A stretch of DNA of 44,854 nucleotides, taken from the IMG/VR virus record IMGVR_UViG_3300025892_001961, positions 1 to 44,854 of that record; one strand, 5' to 3'. The position numbers and the translations under genes are program-made. This DNA is from a virus. Within the stretch, counting starts at the first letter, position 1. Each line of letters opens with the position of its first letter. Positions 8,086 through 14,827 of the stretch are shown in pieces. The notes under the pieces are model-generated. The model was not told the origin of the DNA. It searched no databases and saw only the letters and a program-made list of their open reading frames with translations.

Positions 8086-9012
8086 TTATTCTTCAGCAAG
8101 TTTCTGGAAGTAGGACAGCGCATCATCCTCATCAGAGTCCGCAGACTTGGTGGGAGTGATGTCTGGTGCATTGAAGTCAGCAGCAGGAGGCTTGCTTGAT
8201 TCAAAGTTAGGAGAGAAAGATCCGCGACCTTCACTTTCATTCTCCAGTTCTTCATCATAACGACGGGCAGGTGGTTTAGCACCAAGCACCATCTTCAGAC
8301 GCTTATCCAGGTCTTCATAAGACTTGAATTGGTCAGCAGCAGTCAAAGCAGTCAATGAATACTGCTTCTGCCACAATGCTTCTAGTGCATCGTCATCATC
8401 CAGGAGAGGACTAGGTGTAGCAAACTCAGAAGAATCATAGTTCCAGTAACCTGCAACCTTCTTCAGTTTCAGTTTAAAGTTAGCACCCTGCCAAAAGTCA
8501 AAGGGGTTGATGGCAGTTTCATCTTCATACTCAGGTTGCATTGCTTCCATGATCTTATCAAAGATCTTCTTGCCGAACTTATACAGGAAGACACGACCTT
8601 CGTTCTGAGGGTTTGCCTTATCCTGCACAACATAGATGTTGGCATAGTAGGATAGTTTACGCTTCTGCTTACGAACAGTGTCCTTATCAGAATCAAGACC
8701 ACTATTCCAGAGTTCACGGTTGTGCTCTGATACAGGGTCTTTGCCACCGTTTGTAGTCAAAGAGTTCTCGATGTACCAACCACCAGGACCTTGGAAGGCA
8801 TGGGAGTACATCTTTGCCCAAGGAAGTTCTTCCTCATTAGGGGCAGGGAGGAAACGGATGACGGCATAACCATTGCCGGTCTTATCCATTTCAGGTTTCC
8901 AGAGACGGTCATCTCCACCGCTGCTGGTATTGTTCATCTTCTCAACTTCCTTTACCAATTTAGAGGTCAAGGAACCCAGAGAGGATTGCTTTTTAAGATT
9001 TGCGAAAGACAT
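8086..9012 (-). CDS. 32: gp32 single-stranded DNA-binding protein
   Basis: This 308-residue protein is the T4-type ssDNA-binding protein that coats replication and recombination intermediates. It has the basic N-terminal cooperativity region (MSFANLKKQSSLGSL), the OB-fold core with YAVIRFLPAPNEEELPWAKMYSHAFQ at about 49-74, and an acidic C-terminal tail ending DEDDALSYFQKLAEE that recruits partners. T4 gp32 binds zinc through one His and three Cys. This protein contains no cysteine at all, and the matching region (WYIENSLTTNGGKDPVSEHN) has lost the zinc site. It lies next to gp59, its loading partner. Confidence 0.92.
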   Translation of the reverse strand: MSFANLKKQSSLGSLTSKLVKEVEKMNNTSSGGDDRLWKPEMDKTGNGYAVIRFLPAPNEEELPWAKMYSHAFQGPGGWYIENSLTTNGGKDPVSEHNRELWNSGLDSDKDTVRKQKRKLSYYANIYVVQDKANPQNEGRVFLYKFGKKIFDKIMEAMQPEYEDETAINPFDFWQGANFKLKLKKVAGYWNYDSSEFATPSPLLDDDDALEALWQKQYSLTALTAADQFKSYEDLDKRLKMVLGAKPPARRYDEELENESEGRGSFSPNFESSKPPAADFNAPDITPTKSADSDEDDALSYFQKLAEE

Positions 9013-9060
9013 AGGATTAATTAGATTTGTACGTATTTGGCTTGTGTGTACCTCGGTATT

Positions 9061-9405
9061 CTACACGTTAAAGTCGTCTTCGTCAATCTTCGACTTCATC
9101 ACATCCAGCATTTTGGACATGTTTGTAAAGATTGTCTGCATATCAACATTGGGCGGGAGACCCATCATCTTTGCAGAATCAACGATTCTTTCTTTCATAA
9201 TTTTTGCTTCAGGATCATCTGATAAACTCAGACGAGCATAAAGAACTCTTTGTTTATCAAGAAGTTTTTCCATCATACTAACATGGAACTTTTTTTCTTC
9301 TTTATTCATAGAGGGGAAGTTAAAGACGTTGCGATAAACGTCTTCTTGCAACTCACTTATTTCCGTCATTTCTGCACGGACTACATCGGAATCAAAAAAA
9401 CTCAT
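9061..9405 (-). CDS. DUF1825-like protein of cyanobacterial type
   Basis: This 114-residue protein begins MSFFDSDVVRAEM, has a central KKFHVSMMEKLLDKQRVLYARLSLSDDPEA segment, and ends with a helix MFTNMSKMLDVMKSKI-like (TNMSKMLDVMKSKI). This closely follows the layout of the cyanobacterial DUF1825 family (FFDSE start, KLFIEQMEALM helix, MNQTLERMK end). It is therefore probably a host-derived gene placed between gp32 and gp59. The function of the family is unknown; it is helical and soluble. I considered gp33 or UvsY, but gp33 is better matched by the ORF at 10054-10311. Confidence 0.65.
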   Translation of the reverse strand: MSFFDSDVVRAEMTEISELQEDVYRNVFNFPSMNKEEKKFHVSMMEKLLDKQRVLYARLSLSDDPEAKIMKERIVDSAKMMGLPPNVDMQTIFTNMSKMLDVMKSKIDEDDFNV

Positions 9406-9998
9406 TTTCCTAAAACAACTTGCTTTAAAACTTTTTTATAACGAGATACGTCAATATTTAGGAATGGAGAATACTTTCTCATCCGCATATTAACAGTCTC
9501 CCATACTGGATCAGACAATTTACTATTCCAGTCTTTACTGAACCCAAGTATTCTATCAAGAATAACTAAGGTTTCAATTGAGATATCATCTCTCAAATAT
9601 GATTTCAGAATATCTGGATGACGGGAACCATCCATAGAGAACATGGCATCAAAATTATTATCTGAAAAGACTTTCTCTGTCTCCTCTTTGAAAAGATATG
9701 AGAGTGATTGAGTTCTCTTCTTCCATAAAGTATACCTACCCTCACCTTCGCGTATCATCTCTCCTATCCAAAGTTTACTTGGATCAGTGCAGGTGATGAA
9801 GTTAGATATGAAGAACTCTATTACTTCTTTGTCGTCTTTATTTCTAGAAAGTTTTTCAAACCAGAATCTATCTTTCCTTTTATAGAAAGACTGTACGGTT
9901 GCACGACTCTTACCACAGTACTTGTGATAGTCATACTTCTCTTTCGTGAAGTGATTCTTCAGCGAAAGATATTGCTTGTAGGCATCAAACGGCATCAT
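9402..9998 (-). CDS. 59: gp59 helicase loader
   Basis: This 198-residue protein matches T4 gp59, which loads the replicative helicase gp41 onto gp32-coated forks. The N-terminus (PFDAYKQYLSLKNHF) and the basic, Lys/Phe-rich body (YCGKSRATVQSFYKRKDRFWFEKLS) are characteristic. The C-terminal half includes VILDRILGFSKDW and LSDPVWETVNMRMRKYSPFL. Two start codons are adjacent (MM). It overlaps the DUF1825 gene by four bases and shares a transcript with gp32. Confidence 0.85.
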   Translation of the reverse strand: MMPFDAYKQYLSLKNHFTKEKYDYHKYCGKSRATVQSFYKRKDRFWFEKLSRNKDDKEVIEFFISNFITCTDPSKLWIGEMIREGEGRYTLWKKRTQSLSYLFKEETEKVFSDNNFDAMFSMDGSRHPDILKSYLRDDISIETLVILDRILGFSKDWNSKLSDPVWETVNMRMRKYSPFLNIDVSRYKKVLKQVVLGK

Positions 9999-10019
9999 GA
10001 AAAAAGTAATAGGGTCAAA

Positions 10020-10048
10020 TTTTTGCCAGAAATTTTTTCAGGCAAAAA
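10020..10048. terminator. Hairpin between gp33 and gp59
   Basis: TTTTTGCC (10020-10027) pairs with GGCAAAAA (10041-10048) around a 13-base A/T-rich loop in the gap between the two leftward genes. The A/T ends could give termination on either strand, or the stem could separate expression of gp33 from gp59. Confidence 0.45.
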
Positions 10049-10053
10049 TGGAA

Positions 10054-10311
10054 TCAAATAGGCAATTTTGCACGGGAACTTCTCTTTAAGAAGTTAAGTT
10101 CCATTGCCTCTGCTTTTATTTTGTCTTTCAAAGGTTTGGGAATCAGTTTTGGAACTGATTCTAAATCAATACTATTATTCTCACAGAAGTGAATAATAGC
10201 ATCAATGTAACTCATTCCTGAGTTCTGTATTACAAGAGATTCGATCTCCTGTGCGAAACGAGAGGGGCAAAAGAATTTACTTTCTAATACTTTTTCTAGT
10301 TCATTCTCCAT
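10054..10311 (-). CDS. 33: gp33 late-transcription co-activator
   Basis: This 85-residue protein resembles T4 gp33, which links RNA polymerase to the sliding clamp and is needed for late transcription. The matching region is SYIDAIIHFCENNSI, then PKLIPKPLKDKIKAEAMELNFL, parallel to the T4 helix-rich C-terminal half. T4 gp33 is 112 residues, so the N-terminus here is shorter. I chose ATG 10311 because AGGA lies 10 bases upstream; an earlier in-frame ATG (10338) lies inside the nuclease gene. The product would act with the late boxes seen in this window. Confidence 0.7.
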   Translation of the reverse strand: MENELEKVLESKFFCPSRFAQEIESLVIQNSGMSYIDAIIHFCENNSIDLESVPKLIPKPLKDKIKAEAMELNFLKRSSRAKLPI

Positions 10312-10984
10312 TCTCTGTCCTAAGATTGTGAGATACAAATTCTTTAATATATCGAACTAATAACTTAATATAATCCCCTTTGTTCCTTTTGTCAAATACT
10401 TTAACCTCACCACCAGGTGTAACCATGATGGTAATGAGTTTCTTTACGGGGATACCAGTCAACTCATAATAAGCAGCAGCGTAGAAAGTTTCCTGAACAA
10501 AGTAGTTTTCCAACCACTCTTCTGGTTTGATCTTTTCGGATGTTTTAAAATCGATGACTGCAAGTTCGCCTTCGTACTCTCCGATACAGTCAACGCGACC
10601 AGCTAATCCAAGATACTCGGAATAGAGGGTCCTTTCTATAGCGTGTATATTATTTATCTTGTCTAGATATGGTAGGGCATGATGAAACATATACCGTGTG
10701 AGAGGTTTAAAGTCATCCCAATTGATTTCTTTGTTCCGCATGTAAACTTCAACTGCTTCATGGAAGTCTGTTCCACGGGCAGTTGCTTTCTTTGTGATTC
10801 GGTTTGCTTCCTCAACACCAATTCGCTTACGCCACTTGACAAATATCTGTCGGTTATAAAAAGAAGTTACCGATGTAATAGAAGGCACCCAGTCTCCACT
10901 TGGAAGGTTGTAGAGACGGATGCCATTTGTTTCTTTCTTGTTTAGTTCAAGGTCACCGAGATAATTACAATGCTCAAAAATCAT
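10301..10984 (-). CDS. PD-(D/E)XK exonuclease, RecB/Cas4/MGME1-like
   Basis: This 227-residue nuclease carries the motifs of this superfamily in order: RGTDFHEAVE (about 70), GLAGRVDCIGEYEGELAVIDFKT (about 129-151, with the metal-binding GRVD and the DFK of D-x-K), and a Q-x3-Y helix (QETFYAAAYYE, about 165). It probably processes DNA ends in recombination or host DNA breakdown. The neighbours are gp33 and phoH, and both junctions overlap by a few bases. No helicase or iron-sulphur cysteines are present, so it is a stand-alone nuclease. Confidence 0.8.
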   Translation of the reverse strand: MIFEHCNYLGDLELNKKETNGIRLYNLPSGDWVPSITSVTSFYNRQIFVKWRKRIGVEEANRITKKATARGTDFHEAVEVYMRNKEINWDDFKPLTRYMFHHALPYLDKINNIHAIERTLYSEYLGLAGRVDCIGEYEGELAVIDFKTSEKIKPEEWLENYFVQETFYAAAYYELTGIPVKKLITIMVTPGGEVKVFDKRNKGDYIKLLVRYIKEFVSHNLRTENGE

Positions 10985-11736
10985 AAATTCATTTCCATCT
11001 TAGCTAGTAAGTATTCTTTCACTAATCCAGAGCGAACGATATCTTCAACTCCAAATTCAACAATGTCAACCGAAGGCATGATGCGTAAGATTTTCATGAA
11101 ATCTGCAATGCCATTTTTTTCAGCAGACTTAACGAGGTCAGACTGAGTAGCATCTCCACAGAACATAATCTTTGAATCTTGACCAATTCTAGTGATAATA
11201 CTATCAAGTTCATGATAGTTTAAGTTTTGGAATTCGTCAACGATAACGATTGCATTATCAAGTGTAGTGCCACGAATGAAAGACGTAGACCAGAATGAAA
11301 TTGTTCCTTGTGCTTTGAGGTTACCATACAGCATCTCAAAGTCAGTATCAGTGGGCATCTCAAACATATACTTTACCATATTCTTATATGGAATCTGGTA
11401 AAGGGAAGACTTGTCTTCATGGTCTCCAGGTAGGAAACCAATCTCTCTAGTCGCTACAAGAGACCTGACAAGGTATATTTTGTCGTAAGCAGTCTTCTCA
11501 TCTAAAACGTCTTTAAGAGCATTGTAGAGGGTAATAAAGGTCTTTCCTGTGCCAGCACATCCATATGCTACAAGATTTTGATCGTTCTTGTAACAACGAA
11601 AGAGTTCTTTTTGATTTTCAGTGAGGGGTGTGATGTCCCTCATTAAGTCTGAATTGATTGGTTTCTTCCTTTTCATATGCTTGTTGCTCATTCCAAACGG
11701 AACTACTGGTTGATTAGTCTTTCTTTTTGCGGACAT
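10981..11736 (-). CDS. phoH: PhoH-like ATPase
   Basis: This P-loop ATPase has Walker A GCAGTGKT (about residues 59-66), Walker B AIVIVDEFQNL and a sensor-like FCGDATQSD, as in the PhoH family. The family is common in marine phages and often linked to phosphate stress, with an uncertain RNA- or nucleotide-related role. I chose ATG 11736, giving 251 residues. The longer reading to 11874 would overlap the upstream gene by over 120 bases and starts with unrelated sequence. No clear ribosome-binding site precedes 11736. Confidence 0.85.
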   Translation of the reverse strand: MSAKRKTNQPVVPFGMSNKHMKRKKPINSDLMRDITPLTENQKELFRCYKNDQNLVAYGCAGTGKTFITLYNALKDVLDEKTAYDKIYLVRSLVATREIGFLPGDHEDKSSLYQIPYKNMVKYMFEMPTDTDFEMLYGNLKAQGTISFWSTSFIRGTTLDNAIVIVDEFQNLNYHELDSIITRIGQDSKIMFCGDATQSDLVKSAEKNGIADFMKILRIMPSVDIVEFGVEDIVRSGLVKEYLLAKMEMNL

Positions 11737-11746
11737 AAACGGTAAG

Positions 11747-11998
11747 TTAGAAGGAGTAGTCGCGGTGTTTCCGAACTGTGGCACCTGGTTGTTTAGATGC
11801 ACGGTCCAGAACTTCATTCCAGCCGCTAGATTTTGCTTCACCAGTCCACTTAAATTCTGTAGACTGTCCTGCACATCCTTCTGACCAATCCTTATCCCAT
11901 CCTGGATTCGCTTCTTTCCACTCCGAGTATGCCTTCATAGACATATTGAGTTCCTTCTTTTCTTTTGTTTCTAAATTAATAACGGGGTATGTTGGCAT
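11747..11998 (-). CDS. Small conserved cyanophage protein upstream of phoH (FmdB-like N-terminus)
   Basis: This 83-residue protein starts MPTYPVINLETKEKKELNMSM and has an Asn-Pro-Gly segment, like FmdB-type regulators and the small protein that often precedes phoH in cyanophages. The zinc-ribbon cysteines of FmdB are absent (only one Cys, in EGCAGQS), so metal binding is unlikely. The C-terminus (SSGWNEVLDRASKQPGA) is typical of this phage family. It ends ten bases before phoH and is probably co-transcribed. Function unknown. Confidence 0.75.
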   Translation of the reverse strand: MPTYPVINLETKEKKELNMSMKAYSEWKEANPGWDKDWSEGCAGQSTEFKWTGEAKSSGWNEVLDRASKQPGATVRKHRDYSF

Positions 11999-12021
11999 AA
12001 CTCAATTGTTGGTGTAAATAT

Positions 12022-12672
12022 TTATGAATTCCATTCCATTGCTTCTGCAACAGCAGGGAACTGTTCACAGAAGATTTCTTTTGCACCTAATGCAAGGTCC
12101 ATATGTTCCTTCTGTGTGCCATTTGCAGAACGCAAATCAATATAATGAATCCATGAACGAACTGATCCTGTCATGTAAATTTTGGTGGGACATGCCAGAG
12201 GCAATACAAAACGAGCACACTCCTTTGCTATCGATGCATCAAGCATTTCTTTGTAGAGTTTCATTCCCTCATCAAAGTGTCGTTGCATTTTGATTTGGAA
12301 CTCTTGACGGATAAACGGGTCAATATTATCAATAGAATTCTGACGATTCTTGGTGTCTTGTCTGCGTAGTTCAGGTAAAGGGATCGTCTCCGCGAGTAGG
12401 GAAGAATCAGCATAGCGTTGTGAAAATTCTTGATATGTGAATGACCTGTGACGAAGCACTTGAGCTGCGATTCCTCTAGTAGTATTCAACTCCAGAGTCA
12501 TGTATGCTTGCTCGAAGATACTCCAGTGCTGATGCTTTACACAATACTTTAGAAGTCCAGAAAACTTTTCATTCTCCTGGTTGTTGGGGTTTGACACACG
12601 GGCACAGTAAGCCATGTGTTTCTCAGCATCAGGTGTTACGCTGATTAGTTTTACGTTGTTCTCGCTCATCAA
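12022..12672 (-). CDS. thyX: Flavin-dependent thymidylate synthase ThyX
   Basis: This 216-residue enzyme makes dTMP from dUMP using FAD, NADPH and methylene-tetrahydrofolate. The ThyX signature RHR-x7-S-x-R is present as RHRSFTYQEFSQRY (residues 74-87). HQHWSIFEQAYMTLEL (48-63) and the C-terminal RSWIHYIDLRSANGTQ, with the substrate-binding arginines, also match. The length is normal for the family. The start overlaps the end of the upstream 67-residue ORF by about 40 bases. Confidence 0.95.
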   Translation of the reverse strand: MMSENNVKLISVTPDAEKHMAYCARVSNPNNQENEKFSGLLKYCVKHQHWSIFEQAYMTLELNTTRGIAAQVLRHRSFTYQEFSQRYADSSLLAETIPLPELRRQDTKNRQNSIDNIDPFIRQEFQIKMQRHFDEGMKLYKEMLDASIAKECARFVLPLACPTKIYMTGSVRSWIHYIDLRSANGTQKEHMDLALGAKEIFCEQFPAVAEAMEWNS

Positions 12673-12832
12673 GTGTCTCGTTAATAATGTCTTTTAGTTC
12701 TTGTCTTTCTAAATCAGTAAAGACATTTCGTTTTGGTATTACCAGTGGTGGATATGATTTCCTTGATGAGGTTTTACCGCTACCAGGAAAACTCATTCCT
12801 TGTGTATCTATCTTATCCATCATCATCCTCAA
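12629..12832 (-). CDS. Small basic protein of unknown function
   Basis: This 67-residue ORF begins at one of several clustered ATG codons (12832-12820) inside the end of the 58-residue gene and overlaps the thyX start. The product contains a Gly/Ser-rich GSGKTSSRKS and a C-terminal charged helix (LERQELKDIINETLDEREQ). The GSGKT looks like a P-loop fragment but the ORF is far too short to be an ATPase. Support is tight coupling on both sides; no family is recognised. Confidence 0.5.
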   Translation of the reverse strand: MRMMMDKIDTQGMSFPGSGKTSSRKSYPPLVIPKRNVFTDLERQELKDIINETLDEREQRKTNQRNT

Positions 12833-12989
12833 AAACTTCGTCGTAATCTAAAATGTAATTGCTAGCAGGATCATCAAAATTTTCTTGCTTTGAAGTGTAT
12901 GCATCGGCATTAGAATATACTTCTGATTCCAGAGCATCAACCAGCAGTTTTAGATTCCTTACTATCAGTTTTAGTTTATCTCTTTCCAT
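12813..12989 (-). CDS. Small conserved acidic cyanophage protein, 58 aa
   Basis: This ORF encodes a helical N-terminus (ERDKLKLIVRNLKLLVDALESEVYS) followed by a disordered region and a very acidic end (YDEVFEDDDG). The start at 12989 follows directly after an intrinsic terminator of the upstream gene. The acidic stop region overlaps the next start cluster. The pattern matches a widespread small cyanophage gene; function unknown. Confidence 0.65.
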   Translation of the reverse strand: MERDKLKLIVRNLKLLVDALESEVYSNADAYTSKQENFDDPASNYILDYDEVFEDDDG

Positions 12990-13014
12990 AAAAAATGGGA
13001 GGTTTCCCTCCCAT
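12990..13014 (-). terminator. Intrinsic terminator after the DUF4278-like gene
   Basis: On the leftward strand ATGGGAGG (13014-13007) pairs perfectly with CCTCCCAT (13002-12995) around a GAAA tetraloop, followed by TTTTT. It lies 27 bases after the stop of the 55-residue gene and abuts the next start codon. Readthrough would be needed to reach thyX unless another promoter exists. Confidence 0.85.
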
Positions 13015-13041
13015 CATAACACTATTCAATTGATTTGACAA

Positions 13042-13209
13042 TCACTTGGTGTAAGTGCGTCCACGATAGCAGAAAGTCCCGTGAGACTCTTTGCTTTCTA
13101 CACAACGGGTAGAATACTCAACACCACGATATGAGGTGTGATTAATCTGTGCGTCGTGAAGAGCAGATGCTTTGTTGATCTGCTTCTTGATGATGTTAAG
13201 TGTGTTCAT
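13042..13209 (-). CDS. DUF4278-like small protein, 55 aa
   Basis: The product has an N-terminal helix (MNTLNIIKKQINKASALHD), then YRGVEYSTRC and a terminal CYRGRTY. The paired Y-R-G-x-x-Y motifs are typical of the DUF4278 family found in cyanobacteria and their phages. An AGGAG lies upstream at good spacing (about 13217). A strong terminator follows. Function of the family is unknown. Confidence 0.75.
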   Translation of the reverse strand: MNTLNIIKKQINKASALHDAQINHTSYRGVEYSTRCVESKESHGTFCYRGRTYTK

Positions 13210-13251
13210 TGTAGGTACTCCTAAAGTAGTTGGATTTTTAGGTCCGTTCCT

Positions 13252-13416
13252 TTAGTCGTTTGCGTCCCATGGATAGCACTCAGGTGTAGATTCCTTTACG
13301 GCTTCTATTAGTTCAATCTTAACTTGATTGCTAAGATGTTCATGATTCTTCATCCGAAACATAATTGCATCGGCATCAGAACAACTGAGTGATGAATATA
13401 AAAGAAATTCAATCAT
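13252..13416 (-). CDS. 54-aa peptide downstream of a glutamine-type riboswitch
   Basis: The protein starts MIEFLLYSSLSCSDADAI and ends KESTPECYPWDAND. This resembles the short conserved protein encoded after 'Downstream-peptide' RNAs in marine cyanobacteria and cyanophages. The start at 13416 lies directly after the second CGTTCATCCC copy. The longer 81-residue reading to 13497 would begin upstream of the likely transcription start and translate the RNA element, so I reject it. The peptide is small and soluble with an acidic end. Its function is unknown, but control by glutamine would tie it to nitrogen status. Confidence 0.75.
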   Translation of the reverse strand: MIEFLLYSSLSCSDADAIMFRMKNHEHLSNQVKIELIEAVKESTPECYPWDAND

Positions 13417-13478
13417 GGGATGAACGGCTCCGTTCCGCGACTTACTTGCGTCCCACCCAAGAGTGGGATGAACGTCAG
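13417..13478 (-). promoter_or_regulatory. Probable glutamine riboswitch (Downstream-peptide / glutamine-II type)
   Basis: The leftward RNA reads CGTTCATCCC (13474-13465), a hairpin TCCCAC/GTGGGA (13468-13463 with 13456-13451), then GACGCAAGTAAG and GGAACG. CGTTC can pair with GAACG (13435-13431) as the closing stem. The loop CTTG can pair with CAAG (13447-13444) as a pseudoknot. These features match my memory of the glnA/Downstream-peptide aptamers, which bind L-glutamine. The CGTTCATCCC is repeated exactly at 13426-13417, so GAACG can instead pair with the second copy, placing the GGAG ribosome site in a hairpin loop next to the ATG. Confidence 0.7.
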
Positions 13479-13483
13479 GTCCT

Positions 13484-13512
13484 ATTATAGACCTCATATC
13501 TTATTTAGTCAA
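13484..13512 (-). promoter_or_regulatory. Sigma70-type promoter for the riboswitch gene
   Basis: Leftward TTGACT (13512-13507), a 17-base spacer and TATAAT (13489-13484) place the transcript start near 13477, right at the 5' end of the aptamer. The -35 also overlaps a CTAAATA late-type box. Confidence 0.75.
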
Positions 13513-13546
13513 GTGTCTTCGTATCAACACGAACATTTTATTATTT

Positions 13547-13795
13547 CTAAAGAAGCATACCTTTGTCACTCATATACTTAAGAGTTTCTTTTAAGGTTCC
13601 ACGGTGTTCTAGTCCAATTGCAATTTGAGGATACTCTGCTTCAGCACCAAACTCAGCATGAAACTGATTGCTGGTAAAGTCATCGTCCAAAAGAAGGACT
13701 CTTACATTAACAGAGTCATCGAACTGAACACTTGTAAGGAGACTCTCTGCCCTTTCACATTCTTGACTTCTATTAGAATAAATTATTGGTTGCAT
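13547..13795 (-). CDS. Glutaredoxin-like protein without the CPYC site
   Basis: This 82-residue protein looks like a shortened glutaredoxin fold: an initial strand PIIYSN, a helix starting ECERAESLL where CPYC would be, then FHAEFGAEAEYPQIAIG (the cis-Pro strand), and a C-terminal helix with LKETLKYMSDKGML. The active-site pair is reduced to a single Cys in SQECER. It may be a redox-inactive relative or bind another partner. It is coupled to the gene upstream by overlap. A canonical glutaredoxin gene lies nearby at 16040-16276, suggesting an old duplication. Confidence 0.65.
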   Translation of the reverse strand: MQPIIYSNRSQECERAESLLTSVQFDDSVNVRVLLLDDDFTSNQFHAEFGAEAEYPQIAIGLEHRGTLKETLKYMSDKGMLL

Positions 13796-13950
13796 TCTTT
13801 ATCCTCCTCATATTCAATTACGATTCTTTTATATTCTCTACCAGAACTATCTTTAATGTAGAGTTTTTTGAGTTCTCCATTTAGATCTTTGGCAATTTCA
13901 TGCAACTTGCCCCATGGTATTTCTTTTTCAATCACGTTGCCTCCAGTCAT
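13783..13950 (-). CDS. Small conserved protein, 55 aa
   Basis: The likely product starts MTGGNVIEKEIPWGKLHEIAK and ends in a charged strand (YKRIVIEYEEDKECNQ). An internal GTG (Val-Ile-Glu-Lys) could also serve as start. The longer ORF to 14034 overlaps the upstream gene out of frame and its extra N-terminus looks random. The end overlaps the glutaredoxin-like start. Function unknown. Confidence 0.55.
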   Translation of the reverse strand: MTGGNVIEKEIPWGKLHEIAKDLNGELKKLYIKDSSGREYKRIVIEYEEDKECNQ

Positions 13951-14245
13951 CTGTTTTTTCGTGAGAAAACCAGTCTGCAATATCATCTGCACTACCGAAC
14001 CCTGAAGAATGGTTAGATGGATCAGGGTCCCCAAGGTCCATCTGGTTCATAAAATCATCAAAGTCACCCTCTTTCATATCAGGATTTCTTGCTTGTCTAC
14101 GTGCCTTCCTTAATATTGATGATGCACTTTGGTTTGACTTTGCTAGTTTGTTTGCCCAGATCATATCATCTAGACTTACTTCTTCATTACTAACAATTTT
14201 TTTACAGATTGCTTCAAGTCGCAACCTGTATTGGGTAGAAAGCAT
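13928..14245 (-). CDS. Conserved cyanophage protein, 105 aa
   Basis: The first 60 residues are helical and basic (LRLEAICKKIVSNEEVSLDDMIWANKLAKS, ending SILRKARRQARNP). The rest is acidic and probably flexible (DDFMNQMDLGDPDPSNHSSGFG), closing with ADDIADWFSHEKTDDWRQRD. No membrane segment is seen. It sits in the run of tightly packed small genes between petE and phoH. I do not recognise a function. Confidence 0.65.
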   Translation of the reverse strand: MLSTQYRLRLEAICKKIVSNEEVSLDDMIWANKLAKSNQSASSILRKARRQARNPDMKEGDFDDFMNQMDLGDPDPSNHSSGFGSADDIADWFSHEKTDDWRQRD

Positions 14246-14267
14246 ATGGATTTACCTGCTAGTGTAT

Positions 14268-14486
14268 TTATTCTATTGCCTCTGAATCAATTCCATATTC
14301 ATCTACTAGTTTGTCTATCTGAGTCTCTTGCCCAGATAGTTTTTCTAATTCAAACATGGATGACTTTTGGTACTTCTTCAGTTTCTTATACTCTCTAATA
14401 ATTTTTTGAACTTGCTTTCCGTTAATATTAAGGGTGAACTCTTTGTCCTTTCCAGGTTTGGCAAACCCCTTGAAACCATCACTCAT
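14268..14486 (-). CDS. Small Lys-rich protein, 72 aa
   Basis: I chose ATG 14486 (MSDGFKGFAKPGKDKEF), which overlaps the preceding stop by four bases; the longer ORF runs into that gene. A strand (FTLNINGKQVQKIIREYKKLKKY) is followed by a mixed-charge helix. Possibly nucleic-acid binding from its Lys content, but this is only an inference. Confidence 0.6.
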   Translation of the reverse strand: MSDGFKGFAKPGKDKEFTLNINGKQVQKIIREYKKLKKYQKSSMFELEKLSGQETQIDKLVDEYGIDSEAIE

Positions 14487-14827
14487 TTTCTTTTCTTTTC
14501 TTTCTTTGGTTTTTGTCCCCAAAGTTTAGGGTTAACTGTTCCATATCCAAAGTCAATTCTTTGAACAGAACCTTTTCCATATCGATCATAATACATATCA
14601 AACATCTTTGATACTTTACCACAACGGGTAAGATCGACGCATTGCTTTCCGTCAACGATATACCAGATTAGTCTGGCATCTGTCGGAAATGTTTTATCGT
14701 TTGCTATCTCTATAGTTGTTTTTTCCAACAGAATTTGACACTCATAATCAGATGGATTGATTTGGTTTTCCTCTGATCCATATTCTGCCATTTCTTTTTC
14801 CTGGTGTTCTACAGCAACACTACTCAT
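14483..14827 (-). CDS. Conserved cyanophage protein, 114 aa
   Basis: The start at 14827 overlaps the upstream stop by four bases. Features are YGSEENQINPSDYECQILL, an internal PTDARLIWYIVDGKQCVDLTRCGKVSKMFDMYYDRYG region and a basic C-terminus (WGQKPKKEKKRK). The central part looks like a small alpha/beta domain. Function unknown. Confidence 0.7.
   Translation of the reverse strand: MSSVAVEHQEKEMAEYGSEENQINPSDYECQILLEKTTIEIANDKTFPTDARLIWYIVDGKQCVDLTRCGKVSKMFDMYYDRYGKGSVQRIDFGYGTVNPKLWGQKPKKEKKRK

Noticed and set aside
9061-9405. gp33 or UvsY identity
   Set aside because: The sequence fits DUF1825 better, and the ORF at 10054-10311 matches gp33.
11737-11874. N-terminal extension of PhoH to 11874
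   Set aside because: It overlaps the well-supported 83-residue gene in another frame and its sequence is unlike PhoH; ATG 11736 gives a normal protein.
12629-12832. P-loop ATPase in the 67-residue ORF (GSGKT)
   Set aside because: The ORF is too short and lacks every other ATPase motif.
13417-13497. 81-residue version of the 54-residue peptide gene
   Set aside because: Its first 27 codons lie over the promoter and the riboswitch, upstream of or at the likely RNA start.
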